NCBI GenBank assembly: GCA_027575765.1
Contig: JANBPT010000653.1
Coordinates: 1-27,036, forward strand
DNA: 27,036 nucleotides
Direction of reading: 5' to 3'
Source: Tieghemiomyces parasiticus
Taxonomy: Eukaryota > Kickxellomycota > Dimargaritomycetes > Dimargaritales > Dimargaritaceae
Part shown: positions 10,792-20,607 of the stretch, piece after piece
Numbering within the stretch: position 1 is the first letter of the stretch
Layout: each line of letters starts with the position of its first letter
Made by a program: the position numbers and the translations under genes
The notes under the pieces: generated by a model
Databases searched by the model: none
Told to the model about the DNA's origin: nothing
The model's input: only the letters and a program-made list of their open reading frames with translations

Positions 10792-12046
10792 ACTGTTGGG
10801 AATATTAGTTGGGCGGAGTGTGAACCGGTCGATCGCTGATTTGGCGATAACTGTTTGATACCTGCACGACGATTGTTTGGCGCCCAACATCTTGTTGCAC
10901 CGGCGTACCCCGCATATACTTTCCAGCGCTGCACTCTGTTTGTTTCCATTTTCTACCTGCGTTCTGCCCCCTGATCTCATTATTAATCTGCCCAACCCAC
11001 CTCATTATAACCGCGCGTTCAATTGGTCGCCAAGGCTTTATAAAAATGCACTGATACCGAAGGATTCGGAAGCGAAAGCTTGGTTAGCCATGGGCGCTTG
11101 CCTACATAGAGTCTGCCAAATTGGATACTACCGAGGTCGTGGATTGACATACAATGACCTCATAGCCCGTCCTGGTCCAGAAACTTTCCAATCAACTGGA
11201 GTTGGACCGGGGTCGGGGACATAGGGGGTGGCCATAGAAGGATACCCCTATGTAGACGTTTTTTGTAGGAGGCGAGGCTGGGGTGGATATGACATGCGGC
11301 CGGCGATGGCTGGGGCCATAAGCGGCAGCCTTGGAGTGGGCGGGAATATAGCACGGCAGCCGCTCCGCCCTGCCTCTTTCCTCCCGTTAAGCGCTGTCCG
11401 CCGGCTTGCGATGAGCGAAGAGGCTGGGAACCGACAACCACCCATACGGCGTTGGCAGACAACGAAGGCGAGGCCCCGAGCTATTCTCAATTACCCACGT
11501 CACCGCGGCCCCCCTGCCTTCCCCCTGGTTCCCACTGCGCCTTTCACCTCGTCCCTCCGCTTGACGTCGCATTGATTCGCCCGCCACCCTTAGTATGGAA
11601 TGCACCGCCCGTTCCTTGTAGGTGTATGTGCAGAGAGTGGCATTGTTGCCCCCGCTGCCGGTGCTTGCGGGTGCGCGGTGGCCCTGTTCTCCGCCCCCCC
11701 CCCCACGCCATTGTGCGGCCGGTTGTTCACGCCTGGGCTGTTACCCTAGCTCATGGGTCTTGGTTCCCCACTGGTATTACCTCACTGCATCCTCCCATAC
11801 TTTTTCGCCTGGTTCTTCGCCACGGCCTCCAAGTCCGCCAGCGATTGATTTATTTACCACCTCCGCCACGACCATCAACTGCGCACTTTTAATCTGCTGC
11901 ATCCCCGTCCTACTCTCCAGTCCACCCTTCGCCCAATACCACCACGTTTGCCAAGTACCTCCACCGGAGACACGCCATTCGTCTCCGCCATACCTTGTAC
12001 AACCCACCTCACCCCTCCATCTCCGACCCTAGGAACGCCAGCAGCC
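10792..12046. other. Intergenic spacer between CCT1 and the small membrane-protein gene
   Basis: No gene was recognised. The left part carries the CCT1 3' end. From about 11490 onwards the plus strand becomes strongly pyrimidine-rich, including a C tract near 11694-11704, which looks like the promoter and leader of the next gene. The frame of that gene stays open upstream of its ATG to about 11948, but begins there with TTG and is Pro/Ser/Thr-rich leader-like sequence. Confidence 0.5.
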
Positions 12047-12811
12047 ATGGTGTCACTAACGGAAGACGAGCACGGCGCGCGTGGCCTTTCTCCGCACCGC
12101 AGTGAGCGTCGTCACTCGATTGAGGAGGTCCAGGCCGCCTCGTTGGAACCCACCACCCCGTATCCGTACGCTTCCCTAACTGATGAATACGGTCGGCCTC
12201 AGATGTACAGTCCGAACGGGCGACCCAGCTACGACAGCGGTCAGCACCTCACCCCCGCCTCGGCCATGCATAGTGGTATAGGCGGGACCCCGAATACGAC
12301 CAACCCTCTAAGCAGCGGTGGACACTACGCACCGTCGACGCTGGACCCACTGGGGTCGTACCGGTTGAGTTTCCGGCCAGTGGCCGTGACCGCGGACCCT
12401 ACTAGTAATGTCAGCGCCCGCCTGGCCCATCGCTACGAGCCGGTTATCGTGCCCATCCTCAACGACGCTGACCCGTCCGCGGTAGCGAGTGACGAGCCGA
12501 CCCAGCCCCTGCCGGCCAAGTCCGCAACCGACGCAGCGATCAAATCTCCGGGTAACCCGTTCGTGTCGGCCTTCGCGAACAGCGGGTTTGCGGGTGCCAA
12601 CCTGCCTTACTTTGACCCCCACCACCCGGCCGCCAAGGAAGTCTACCCGTACATCCGCGAGCGATTTGGTATCGTGGTCGACAAGCCTCGCCCGCCCCTC
12701 CGTGAATTCCTGTGGGGAAACAAGGGTGCCCTTTGCTGCTCGGTCACGGTGGTCGTGATTATCATTGCCCTTGCCATTGTGTTCGTGGCCGTCATCGAAA
12801 TCTCGTACTAG
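12047..12811 (+). CDS. Hypothetical single-span membrane protein with C-terminal anchor
   Basis: 254 aa in one exon; the start is the first ATG in frame, in the context GCAGCCATGG. I do not recognise the family. The first 225 or so residues are hydrophilic and rich in Ser, Pro, Thr and Asp (SPHRSERRHS, many SP/TP sites) and probably disordered. Near the C-terminus is a more ordered part (LPYFDPHHP, YPYIRERFGIVVDKPRPP, EFLWGNKGALCC), then one strongly hydrophobic segment at about 231-250 (CSVTVVVIIIALAIVFVAVI) and only four residues after it. With no signal peptide, this is the layout of a tail-anchored or type II protein with its bulk in the cytosol. The paired Cys 230-231 at the membrane edge could be lipid-modified (inference). 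G/C-rich third codon positions like its neighbours support real coding. Partner and location are unknown. Confidence 0.75.
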   Translation: MVSLTEDEHGARGLSPHRSERRHSIEEVQAASLEPTTPYPYASLTDEYGRPQMYSPNGRPSYDSGQHLTPASAMHSGIGGTPNTTNPLSSGGHYAPSTLDPLGSYRLSFRPVAVTADPTSNVSARLAHRYEPVIVPILNDADPSAVASDEPTQPLPAKSATDAAIKSPGNPFVSAFANSGFAGANLPYFDPHHPAAKEVYPYIRERFGIVVDKPRPPLREFLWGNKGALCCSVTVVVIIIALAIVFVAVIEISY

Positions 12812-13498
12812 ACCTTTGGTCCTAATTTTTATCGGAGTCAGAACCTAGGCCCCCAGTCCTCGACGGACTTTTGCGCCCAATCGATCTGCCGAACTTGTAT
12901 TGTAATTATTGCTCAGCACCCTTTGATCATGGCTTCATATTTCGCTATTGCTCCTGCTCTTACTTGCTCTACCTTATCGTGGCCCCCATATTCCGCGCTT
13001 CCGGGGGTATCGGCCTTGTGTGACTAACATTAGTTATAAATCCTTAACTGCCCGACCGCCTTGGTGTTTTGTGACGCAATCGGTAGTGTCGATATGCTAA
13101 GCCATGCGCCACGCCGGATTCTTTGACGGGCCGACGACGAACTTATGCTACGAGCCCGCCAAAGTTCAGAATGAGAGAGCCAGGATTGGCCAATTTTCCT
13201 CGCCAAGTGACTGTGGTTTGACAGCTCACTAATCCTAGGCCGCTTAGAATGGCTGACCTGTTCAGCTCTCCGTGGTTATGGATTCAACTGTTCAGATTGC
13301 TTGACGGCCCTCCCGTTATTAATTACATTACATTATTCCTTGCCACCTCGTCATTCTGCCTTCGCCCATGTACTAATTACTCGTTGACTCTTCGACCGGC
13401 GACTGAGACACTTGCCTTACCATTGAACTCCGCGCATGCGTACACTATTACCTCCCGCCGATTCCTCCCTCGTCCATCTCCCCCCCCTCCTGCATTTC
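12812..13498. other. Intergenic spacer, small membrane-protein gene to LMBRD2
   Basis: About 690 bp with no gene recognised. The final 60 bp are pyrimidine-rich, like the leaders of other plus-strand genes here. An ATG at 13436 is in frame with the LMBRD2 gene and could extend it by 21 residues. Confidence 0.5.
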
Positions 13499-16075
13499 AT
13501 GGCCGGCCCCACTAACCTTGTCTCATCCTGGGCGTCCGCGGCTCTGCCCACCGCTACCAGCATTGTGGGGTCAGTGGCACCCGCAGAGCCGACGTCGACC
13601 ATACCACCACCGGACGCACCCACGGCCCCGGAGTCCTTATCGGTCCTCCCGGTGCTGTTTGGGTTCCTAGCCACCTTCGTGCTGGTGGCCCTACTGGTCA
13701 ATTACTTCGGCGACCGTCGGCGCATCCAGTGGTACGTCCAGGCCGTGGTGGTCATTAGCTGGTTTCTCCCGTTCACAATCATGTTCCTTCTGCCGTTGGA
13801 CCTCAGCTCGACGCTATATCGGCGGTGTGAAGCCCATGCGGTTGCGGTCCAGGGCTACGATGGCAGGGCGACCTGTCCGGAGGCTCCGCCATTGGTGTAC
13901 CTCGGTGGTCTCGCCCAGTTCATCATCTGGCGCGTGCTTTACTGGACCATGTTTGCGCTCACTTGGTTCACCATCCCGTTCTTGTTGGCCTACGTAGATT
14001 CAGGGGCGTTCCGGACACGCGACCGCATCATAGCAGCCCTGCGCGCCAACCTTGTATACTACGGTATTGCTGCAGTCATTGGGGGCGGCCTGCTCACCTA
14101 CATATCCATTCGCCAGGGGATCGCCGACTGGCGGACACTCACCGCTTTTGTTATGGCCGCGGCCAACTCATGGGGGCTGCTGCTCATCATTGCCTTTATG
14201 GGCTGCGGTCTGGTGGCCTTGCCGCGTCGGTTCTGGTACGCAGCCGACCCGGTCTATCAGCTCCGCCGGATCGAAACCCGGGCAGTGAGTCTCAAGGACG
14301 ACTGGTTTCTGGCCGAGATGGACCTGCACGACCTCCTCGCCCTCACCCGCGCCGTCCGTGACCGCCTTCCCGCGGCCGACCGTGCCAGGCTGCGGCCCTT
14401 CGTCGACGTGATCCTCAAGCAGTTTCCAGGCACCGGCGGAACTGCTACGGGGGCAGCCCACGACGACGTAGCCGTGTCCACATCGTCGGGTTCCACCACG
14501 ACCGTCACGACCTCAGCCGGCGACCAGTTCACTATCCCGGAGCACATCAGCGAGCAGTTTCTAGTCCAGCTGCACGTTAGGGTCATGCGGGCTCGGAGCA
14601 AGGAGGCCCGCTATCGGGCTCTGTGGGAGCAGACACTATTCCATGCCCTCTTCCTCCAGGACGTGGTGACCAGCGCTCGGAACCCCCACCGCCAGCTCGA
14701 GTCCGTGGTAGCGCCCTATCGCGGGGACACCGTCCCGGCGTGGCGGCGGTCGGCCGGGTGGTGGTGGCACCTCCGCCTCCGGCCCCTGCTATACCGCGTG
14801 TTGGCTCTGGCGTGCACGATATGGAGCATCATGCTTATCTGGTCGGAACTGACCTTCAATGTGTCCAACCCACCGCTGTCCATCTTTGCGCGAATCTTGC
14901 ACGCCTCCGGGATTGGGTACGCCACCCTGGAGGTAGTCTCCTTCGTCACCGTAGCCTACATGTGCGCCTGCGCCTACAGCATGCTCATGGAACTTAACCT
15001 GTTTCACTATTTCGCCCTCGCACCGAACCACCACACTAACTCCCGTAGTCTCCTGTTTGGTGGGTCCTACCTGTGCCGCCTGACCATGCCTCTGTGCTAC
15101 AATTTTTTGACCCTCAGTCGTGAGACCGTGAACCCCGTGTTCTCACAATTCATGGGCCAGATTGACCTCGTTCCGTTCCTAGGCGACGAATTCAACGCTT
15201 GGGTGCCCACACTCATCTTGATCCCTGCCGTTCTTACCCTCGGGCGTGTCCACACCCGGCTGTTCCGGCTGTTTGATCCGTCGGGGGCTGATACCGAGTC
15301 GTCCCGATTAGCCAGCGATGCCGAGGCCGGGGAGGCGGAGGGGGGCATTATCCGGTGCGAGGAGGCCCGGGGTCTCATCGACGAGGCCCGGCGCACCCTG
15401 GAACGTACCGGGTCCCTGCACGGTGTTACCGGAGCCGGTGGCCCCGCGGCGCGGCAGCGGAATCGACAGGACGGTGCGGCCGTGGCGCGTCCGACGCGGG
15501 TGTCCGGCACGGCAGCAGCACCTTCCTCCACTGCGGCGCGACGGACGCGGTCCGGCCGGTCCGGCAGTCGGTCGCACCTCCTTAACTCCGAACGGAGGGC
15601 CGGTACGCCGCAATACCTGTCTGAGAATGAACACTCGGACGCCGAATTGTTGGGAACCCATCGTCAAGCGATCACCGGCGGTGCTTCCACCGCCGCCCTA
15701 CCTTCCCTTGCCGACCGGTTGGCGAGAGGCTGGCGGTCATGGCTGCGAGCGAGACCCCGGGCAGGTGAACCCGAATCGTCAGACGACCTGGTCGATGACG
15801 ACAGCACATTGGGGGTGGTGGGCCTGGGTCGGTCTCGCCACCGGTCCGCCTTTGGCCAGCATGTTAGCACCCGGACCTCGACCTCGTCGACCCCGTTAAA
15901 TGCACTGGACTCGGCGGTCCGGGGTCGATCACATGACCGCGCGGAACCCGACGACGAGGTGTACGACTGGGAGAGCGGGCAATATATCCGGCCGTCCCAA
16001 CGCCTACCCGACCCCGCCGTAGGGTTCGACCATCTTGATCGGACGTTCACCCCGCCACCGCCATACCAGCGATAG
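13499..16075 (+). CDS. LMBRD2: LMBR1-family membrane protein, LMBRD2 type
   Basis: 858 aa from the ATG at 13499, in one exon. The in-frame ATG at 13436 would add 21 residues; both contexts are weak, and 13499 was chosen because the sequence before it looks like a pyrimidine-rich leader. Nine hydrophobic spans can be seen: five near the N-terminus (about 50-70, 79-101, 136-165, 183-203, 215-241), a cytosolic loop of about 190 residues with charged helices, then four more starting at about 430. Family landmarks are FLLPLDLSSTLYRRC after span two, the Asn-Ser-Trp-Gly in span five, the loop segment LFHALFLQDVV, and LIWSELTF, CRLTMPLCYNFLTL and IDLVPFLGDEFN in the C-terminal half. These fit LMBRD2 rather than LMBRD1 or LMBR1. 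The mammalian member has been linked to receptor signalling; the fungal role is not known. The last 270 residues form a disordered tail rich in Arg, Ser, Gly and Asp, ending TPPPPYQR. Confidence 0.9.
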   Translation: MAGPTNLVSSWASAALPTATSIVGSVAPAEPTSTIPPPDAPTAPESLSVLPVLFGFLATFVLVALLVNYFGDRRRIQWYVQAVVVISWFLPFTIMFLLPLDLSSTLYRRCEAHAVAVQGYDGRATCPEAPPLVYLGGLAQFIIWRVLYWTMFALTWFTIPFLLAYVDSGAFRTRDRIIAALRANLVYYGIAAVIGGGLLTYISIRQGIADWRTLTAFVMAAANSWGLLLIIAFMGCGLVALPRRFWYAADPVYQLRRIETRAVSLKDDWFLAEMDLHDLLALTRAVRDRLPAADRARLRPFVDVILKQFPGTGGTATGAAHDDVAVSTSSGSTTTVTTSAGDQFTIPEHISEQFLVQLHVRVMRARSKEARYRALWEQTLFHALFLQDVVTSARNPHRQLESVVAPYRGDTVPAWRRSAGWWWHLRLRPLLYRVLALACTIWSIMLIWSELTFNVSNPPLSIFARILHASGIGYATLEVVSFVTVAYMCACAYSMLMELNLFHYFALAPNHHTNSRSLLFGGSYLCRLTMPLCYNFLTLSRETVNPVFSQFMGQIDLVPFLGDEFNAWVPTLILIPAVLTLGRVHTRLFRLFDPSGADTESSRLASDAEAGEAEGGIIRCEEARGLIDEARRTLERTGSLHGVTGAGGPAARQRNRQDGAAVARPTRVSGTAAAPSSTAARRTRSGRSGSRSHLLNSERRAGTPQYLSENEHSDAELLGTHRQAITGGASTAALPSLADRLARGWRSWLRARPRAGEPESSDDLVDDDSTLGVVGLGRSRHRSAFGQHVSTRTSTSSTPLNALDSAVRGRSHDRAEPDDEVYDWESGQYIRPSQRLPDPAVGFDHLDRTFTPPPPYQR

Positions 16076-17469
16076 CCGACGTTTCAGGGTAAAGCAAAGC
16101 CCGGTGGTGCATTATTAAACACCGTCATACCAAGGTTATCTGGTTACATGAAGACGCGTCGTTGTGTCTATTAGGCGCAACCCCTGCGATACAGACCTGT
16201 CCGCGAGAATATGGTATACAGGTGGGAGGCTGTGAGAGCCCACCTTTGACCAGCCACGTACCTGGTCTCTGATGTGATCTGATGGAGGATATTTATGACA
16301 TCTTGGTCCTGTTGCTCTTGGAGGGGGCGGGAGCTAAGTGGCATTGCTTTGATTCACAGAGTGGACATTGTGGGTTCAGGTGAGCTGGGCTGCCTCCTGA
16401 GGGTTTATGCAGGTGCCAGCTTGCCGCCCAGCCCATACTGCTTATAAAATATGCCGATTGTAGAGGCATTTCCTAGCCAGGGCTTGAGGGAGCCGCGTCA
16501 CATTCAGCACAGCACCGCTTGGTATAGGAGGGCCTGAGGATAACGTAAAAACCTCGCCCATATTGTGATTGCTGCCTGTCACTGTGCTCCAACTCATCAG
16601 GCCACGGATTGTGGAACGTGCCAAGTGGAGACAGCAGGATAGGAATTACACCATCCTCTCCCTCGGAGACACCATCATTCAGTAGTACCCTGCTCCTTAA
16701 CCCACCTATTAGGAATCAGTGAACGTCCTGAACCATGGGGGGGGGGTTTGCAGTTCCTCCGTTATTTTTTTTTCTTTAGCTACAAGCTCCTCTCACAATC
16801 AACCAGTGAGAGGGTAGACCCTGTGCTTGTTGGGCGATGTGCCCGCCACCCATTGTATACTTCCGTCGCTTCTGTGGATTAAAAATGTACTACGAGTGCT
16901 GCGGATGGAATTCGCGGTCAGGTTGCCCTATCCCGCCGCCTAGGCAATTTAGCGGAGAAGAGGAAGGGGCGGAGACGACGGTGGATATGGTGGATGAGTC
17001 CCTTGGACTTCCTCTTCCCCGCCACTGTCCAACCACCGCTTCATTAGCCCCCATACTATTAACCCCCCACCCATGGTAAATTGGGCTTCGCTTATGGCTG
17101 ACGTCTGTGTCTCCACCCGCCGGCTGGCTAAAATCCTTCCTAACCCGCGCTTCCTGGCGCCAGCGTCGCCGTTAGCAGCAGCAACCAAACCGGCACTCTT
17201 CTCGAAGCCCTCACCTAGCCACTTCGTAGCTTACACCATTCCCTCTCTATGCTTCTCCTCGGAATCCTCTGCCACTCTGGCATCGCCTCACCGCTAAATA
17301 CTCCCCATCCACGAGTCGTAATTCCCACTTCCTTTTCCTATCCAAGCTACCCTTCACCTGGCATTCTCGACCTGACAAACTTTCCGCCCCCAGTTCACTA
17401 CCCTTGCGCACACCCTACTTGCAGCCCGACGACTTCGCACTAAACTTACCGGAAATTCCATTACCCGAC
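16076..17469. other. Intergenic spacer, LMBRD2 to DCAF11
   Basis: About 1.4 kb with no recognisable gene. It has a run of ten G at 16737-16746 followed after a short gap by a T-rich tract (about 16765-16776). From about 17200 the plus strand is pyrimidine-rich, probably the DCAF11 leader. The DCAF11 frame is open back to 17404 but begins there with TTG, so the ATG at 17470 was taken as the start. Confidence 0.5.
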
Positions 17470-20455
17470 ATGCCTCGCCAAACCACGGCAGACTCCGTTC
17501 GCAGGACTGCTGGTGTAGATACCGCCAGCGAGTCGACAAGCACCAGCACTCTGTCTGTTCCGGCCTTCCCCAGTGACCACCCTTACAGCCGTACCCTGCA
17601 TAACCGTCGCCTAGCCGCCTGGTCTAGCGCGCCCCGACCCCACCGCGACGGGGCCGCCGGCGCCACCCGGAACAACAATAATGGCGGCCGCCGCCATTCA
17701 AGCCACCTGTCCGCACCTTCCCCGACCGTGGGCGGCCAGCTGGCCCCGGCAGCCCGGACCTGGCCCAGTGCCTTATACTTGCGTGAGCTGCACCCGGGAC
17801 GGGTCTCGCTCATGCCGTGGACTGCTACCTCTCTACTACCACGGGGGCCCCCGACGCGGGTCAAGAGCTACCCGAGCCGCGTCTACTGTGGTACCTACTC
17901 GGAAGACGGGGCCCTGTATTATACGGGCACCCAGGGCATGGTGGTCGACATGTTTGATACCCGGGCCTCACCAACCCTCCAGCGGGTCCGTAAAAGTTAC
18001 CAGCGAAGTTCCGGGCAGTGGACCATCACGGATGTCTGTATGACCGCTGATAACCGCTGGGTGGCTAACGCCTCCATTGAACCTCAGGTGTACTTGATAT
18101 CGACCGATCCCGAGGTTGAACGCAACCAGTGTATCAATTTCGCCCGGCCAGTCAACACGAGTGGGCGGAATAGTGACCGTAGTGGGGGTGGGAATGGGAT
18201 GGGCCGGGGGCTCGGCTACGGTAGTCGGTTGCGGCTGCACCGCCCCGCCGGCTCCGGTGTTGAACGTAGTTTTGGTATTTGGTCCCTTCGCTTCTCTCAC
18301 GACGGGCGCGAACTCCTCGCCGGGTCTAACACATGTGACCTGTTCCTACACGATATCGAGCGCCAGACGAATGTCGCGGAGGTGATTGCCCACGAGGACG
18401 AGATTAACGCCGTTTGTTTCGCCGACCTTGGATCGAATATTATTTTTAGCGGTAGTGACGACGGTTTCATTAGGGTTTGGTAGGTTTTGGATACGCGTCT
18501 GTATGCTTGGGAGGGGGGACGGGGGCTGGGGGGTTCCGTAAACCCACTCGTGGCGTCGCAACAGGGAAGGGTACAGGGGAGGCATAAGGCCTTTAGTATA
18601 ACTGCGTCGATAGGCGATCCGGTCGCTACAATCATTTGCGGACACTAACTCTAAAGGGAGGGGAGGGGTCGCATAACCTGACTTCACCTGCCCCGAACCA
18701 TCTGTCTCTTAACGATCCACCCGGTATTATCCAGGGATCGACGCATCCTGCGGAGCAGTAATTCACAACCCACCGGGCACCTGTTTGGCCACACTGAGGG
18801 AATAACTTTTCTGGAGGCCAAAGGGGATGGTCAGCACTGCGTATCCAACTCGAAGGACCAGACCATGAAGCTGTGGGATATTCGGTAAGTCGATGGAGAG
18901 ACCGAGTCAGGAGCTTTGACTGTCTCCTCGCTTTAAGCCACCAACTGAAGTGCCAAATCATATTGAGAAAGTTACGAGCGGCCCAGATCTGCACTCTAAC
19001 CCGCTACCATCTGTTGTTGTTTTTTGGTACTCCAGGCGCATGCTCTCGTCATTTAGCCGTGAAGGTCGCGAGTCGCGACGACTGTCGATGGACTGGGATT
19101 ACCGGTAAGTACAAAATATTTTGAAAGGGGTGAGGCTGGTTAAATAATGTTTGAGAAGCTCACTTCCTCATTATTATTACCATAGCCGAGTAACGCAGTG
19201 GCCTGTCGTTTGACACACGTCCCCGTGTTCTAACCAGTGTATTTTGCCCACGTTGGTTCCTGTGGCTATTCTTAGCTTCGACCGTTATCCCGGTAAGGCC
19301 GGTGGCCGGAAGCACGCTTATGACTGCTCAGTGCAGACCTTCGTCGGCCACTCGGTGCTCAAGACGTTAATTCGATGCCACTTTTCACCGGCTCACACCA
19401 CGGGACAGAGGTAGGTTATGGTGGCCGGTTGTTTAACATAGGGCAGGTCCTCCCGCCGCCCGAACGTTGTCATTGCATTGTATATCAGTCGGATACCAGG
19501 TCCGATGACGCTCCTCCGACCACCCCTGACCGAACTGACTTGAGATTTTTATTTATTTCTCGAACACTTTCTATGTATTTTTAACCGCGTTAGATATCTA
19601 TATTCGGGCTCCGCGGACGGGAAAATATACATTTACAATATGGACGGCACCATCGCGCGTACGCTCGAATCCAATACCTCGTCCACCGCCGCGGCCCAAC
19701 GGGGAACCGATTTACCTCATCCATCGGCCGTACGCACCCGGAACCACCGATCCATCGCGACCTCTCAGGACGAGAGTGACAATGACAGCGACGGCGACGA
19801 AATGGAAGCCCCCGAGGAGGAGGAGGAGGAGGATAGTGTGTATGTGTCATCGTTTCTCGGCTCAGAACCAGACTCGGAAATGGAAGCTTGGGTAGACGTG
19901 GAGAACGAATATGAGGAAGAGGTGGAGGAGGAGGTTCGTGACGAAGAGGGCGCAGATGGTCCCAACGATAATTCAGTGGAACTGGACGACCGCGGCCAGC
20001 CGCGGACCCCGCCCAACCGAGCCTCTACCATCCGGTACCTGAATTACACCCTTGGCCAGGATCCTGACGCCACAGGTGAATCGGACCACCGGTGGCTTCT
20101 GGGCCCGCTCCTGGAACTCCTAACGGGCGGTACCGAGCCGCGCATGATCAGTGTCGATGGCAGTACCGTGATTATCCGACCCAACGAAGCGGACGAGGAC
20201 GGCCGGATCTCGCTGACGATCGTTCGTGGCGTTGGAGGCCGGATGGGAGAGGATCCCACCCCCTTAATGGCCGCGGGCGGGCGCCAGGGCGCCGCTCGGC
20301 ACTTTCATTTCAGCGCCCCGCCACGCCTAGCGCCCAACGTAATCCGTGATGTTGCTTGGCACCCGTTCGAACCCACCATCCTCGCCACGAGCTACGCTGG
20401 CAACCGGTCATACTCGTTAGACGGGCACATACTCAAGTTTGACTACCGCGGGTGA
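17470..20455 (+). CDS. DCAF11: DCAF11/WDR23-like WD40 protein, putative CUL4-DDB1 substrate receptor
   Basis: Five exons, 17470-18479, 18735-18884, 19036-19104, 19276-19410 and 19594-20455, give 741 aa. Donors are GTAGGT, GTAAGT, GTAAGT and GTAGGT; all introns end in AG, and CTAAC sites are visible in introns 2 and 3. Every junction restores a conserved motif: VWD/RR, LWDI/R, WDY/R, GQ/RYLYSGSADG. WD repeats lie at about 138-168, 180-205, 256-300, 303-338, 351-387, 429-473 and 700-741. The order (HEDEINAVCFAD, GHTEGITFLEAKGDG, SNSKDQTMKLWDIR, GHSVLKTLIRCHFSP, RDVAWHPFEPT) is that of DCAF11/WDR23. Three WDxR motifs (337-340, 384-387, 407-410) are the kind used by DCAFs to bind DDB1, so a role in ubiquitin ligation is likely by family. 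Unusual is an acidic insert of about 220 residues between blades six and seven, with acidic runs near 514-535. Confidence 0.92.
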
Positions 20456-20587
20456 GATGTAGAAGGTAGGCATGTGCGGAAGGGTCCTTAGGAGGCATCC
20501 ACTGGCTGACCACCCCGACTGGCCGATTCCTGCCACACCACAAGGTTTTTTTTCTGTAGTGCGGCTAGGTAGGGAACTACCCGGGAA

Positions 20588-20607
20588 CCCCCCCCCCCCC
20601 TTTTTTT
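20588..20607 (+). repeat. C13-T7 homopolymer tract
   Basis: Thirteen C directly followed by seven T, 133 bp after the DCAF11 stop codon. The run length may vary between reads or strains. If transcribed, it would be in the DCAF11 3' UTR. Confidence 0.8.

Noticed and set aside
9721..10995. 424-codon open frame antisense to CCT1
   Set aside because: It is the mirror of a strongly biased codon pattern in CCT1, has no domain, and continues beyond the gene only by chance.
11948..12046. Upstream extension of the small membrane-protein frame
   Set aside because: It begins with TTG, and the sequence is a pyrimidine-rich leader; the ATG at 12047 has a better context.
17404..17469. Upstream extension of the DCAF11 frame
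   Set aside because: It begins with TTG and lies in leader-like sequence; the first ATG is at 17470.
19192..19275. Alternative acceptor at CCATAG (19191) for DCAF11 exon 4
   Set aside because: Using it gives an in-frame stop within a few codons; the acceptor at 19275 restores the family sequence.
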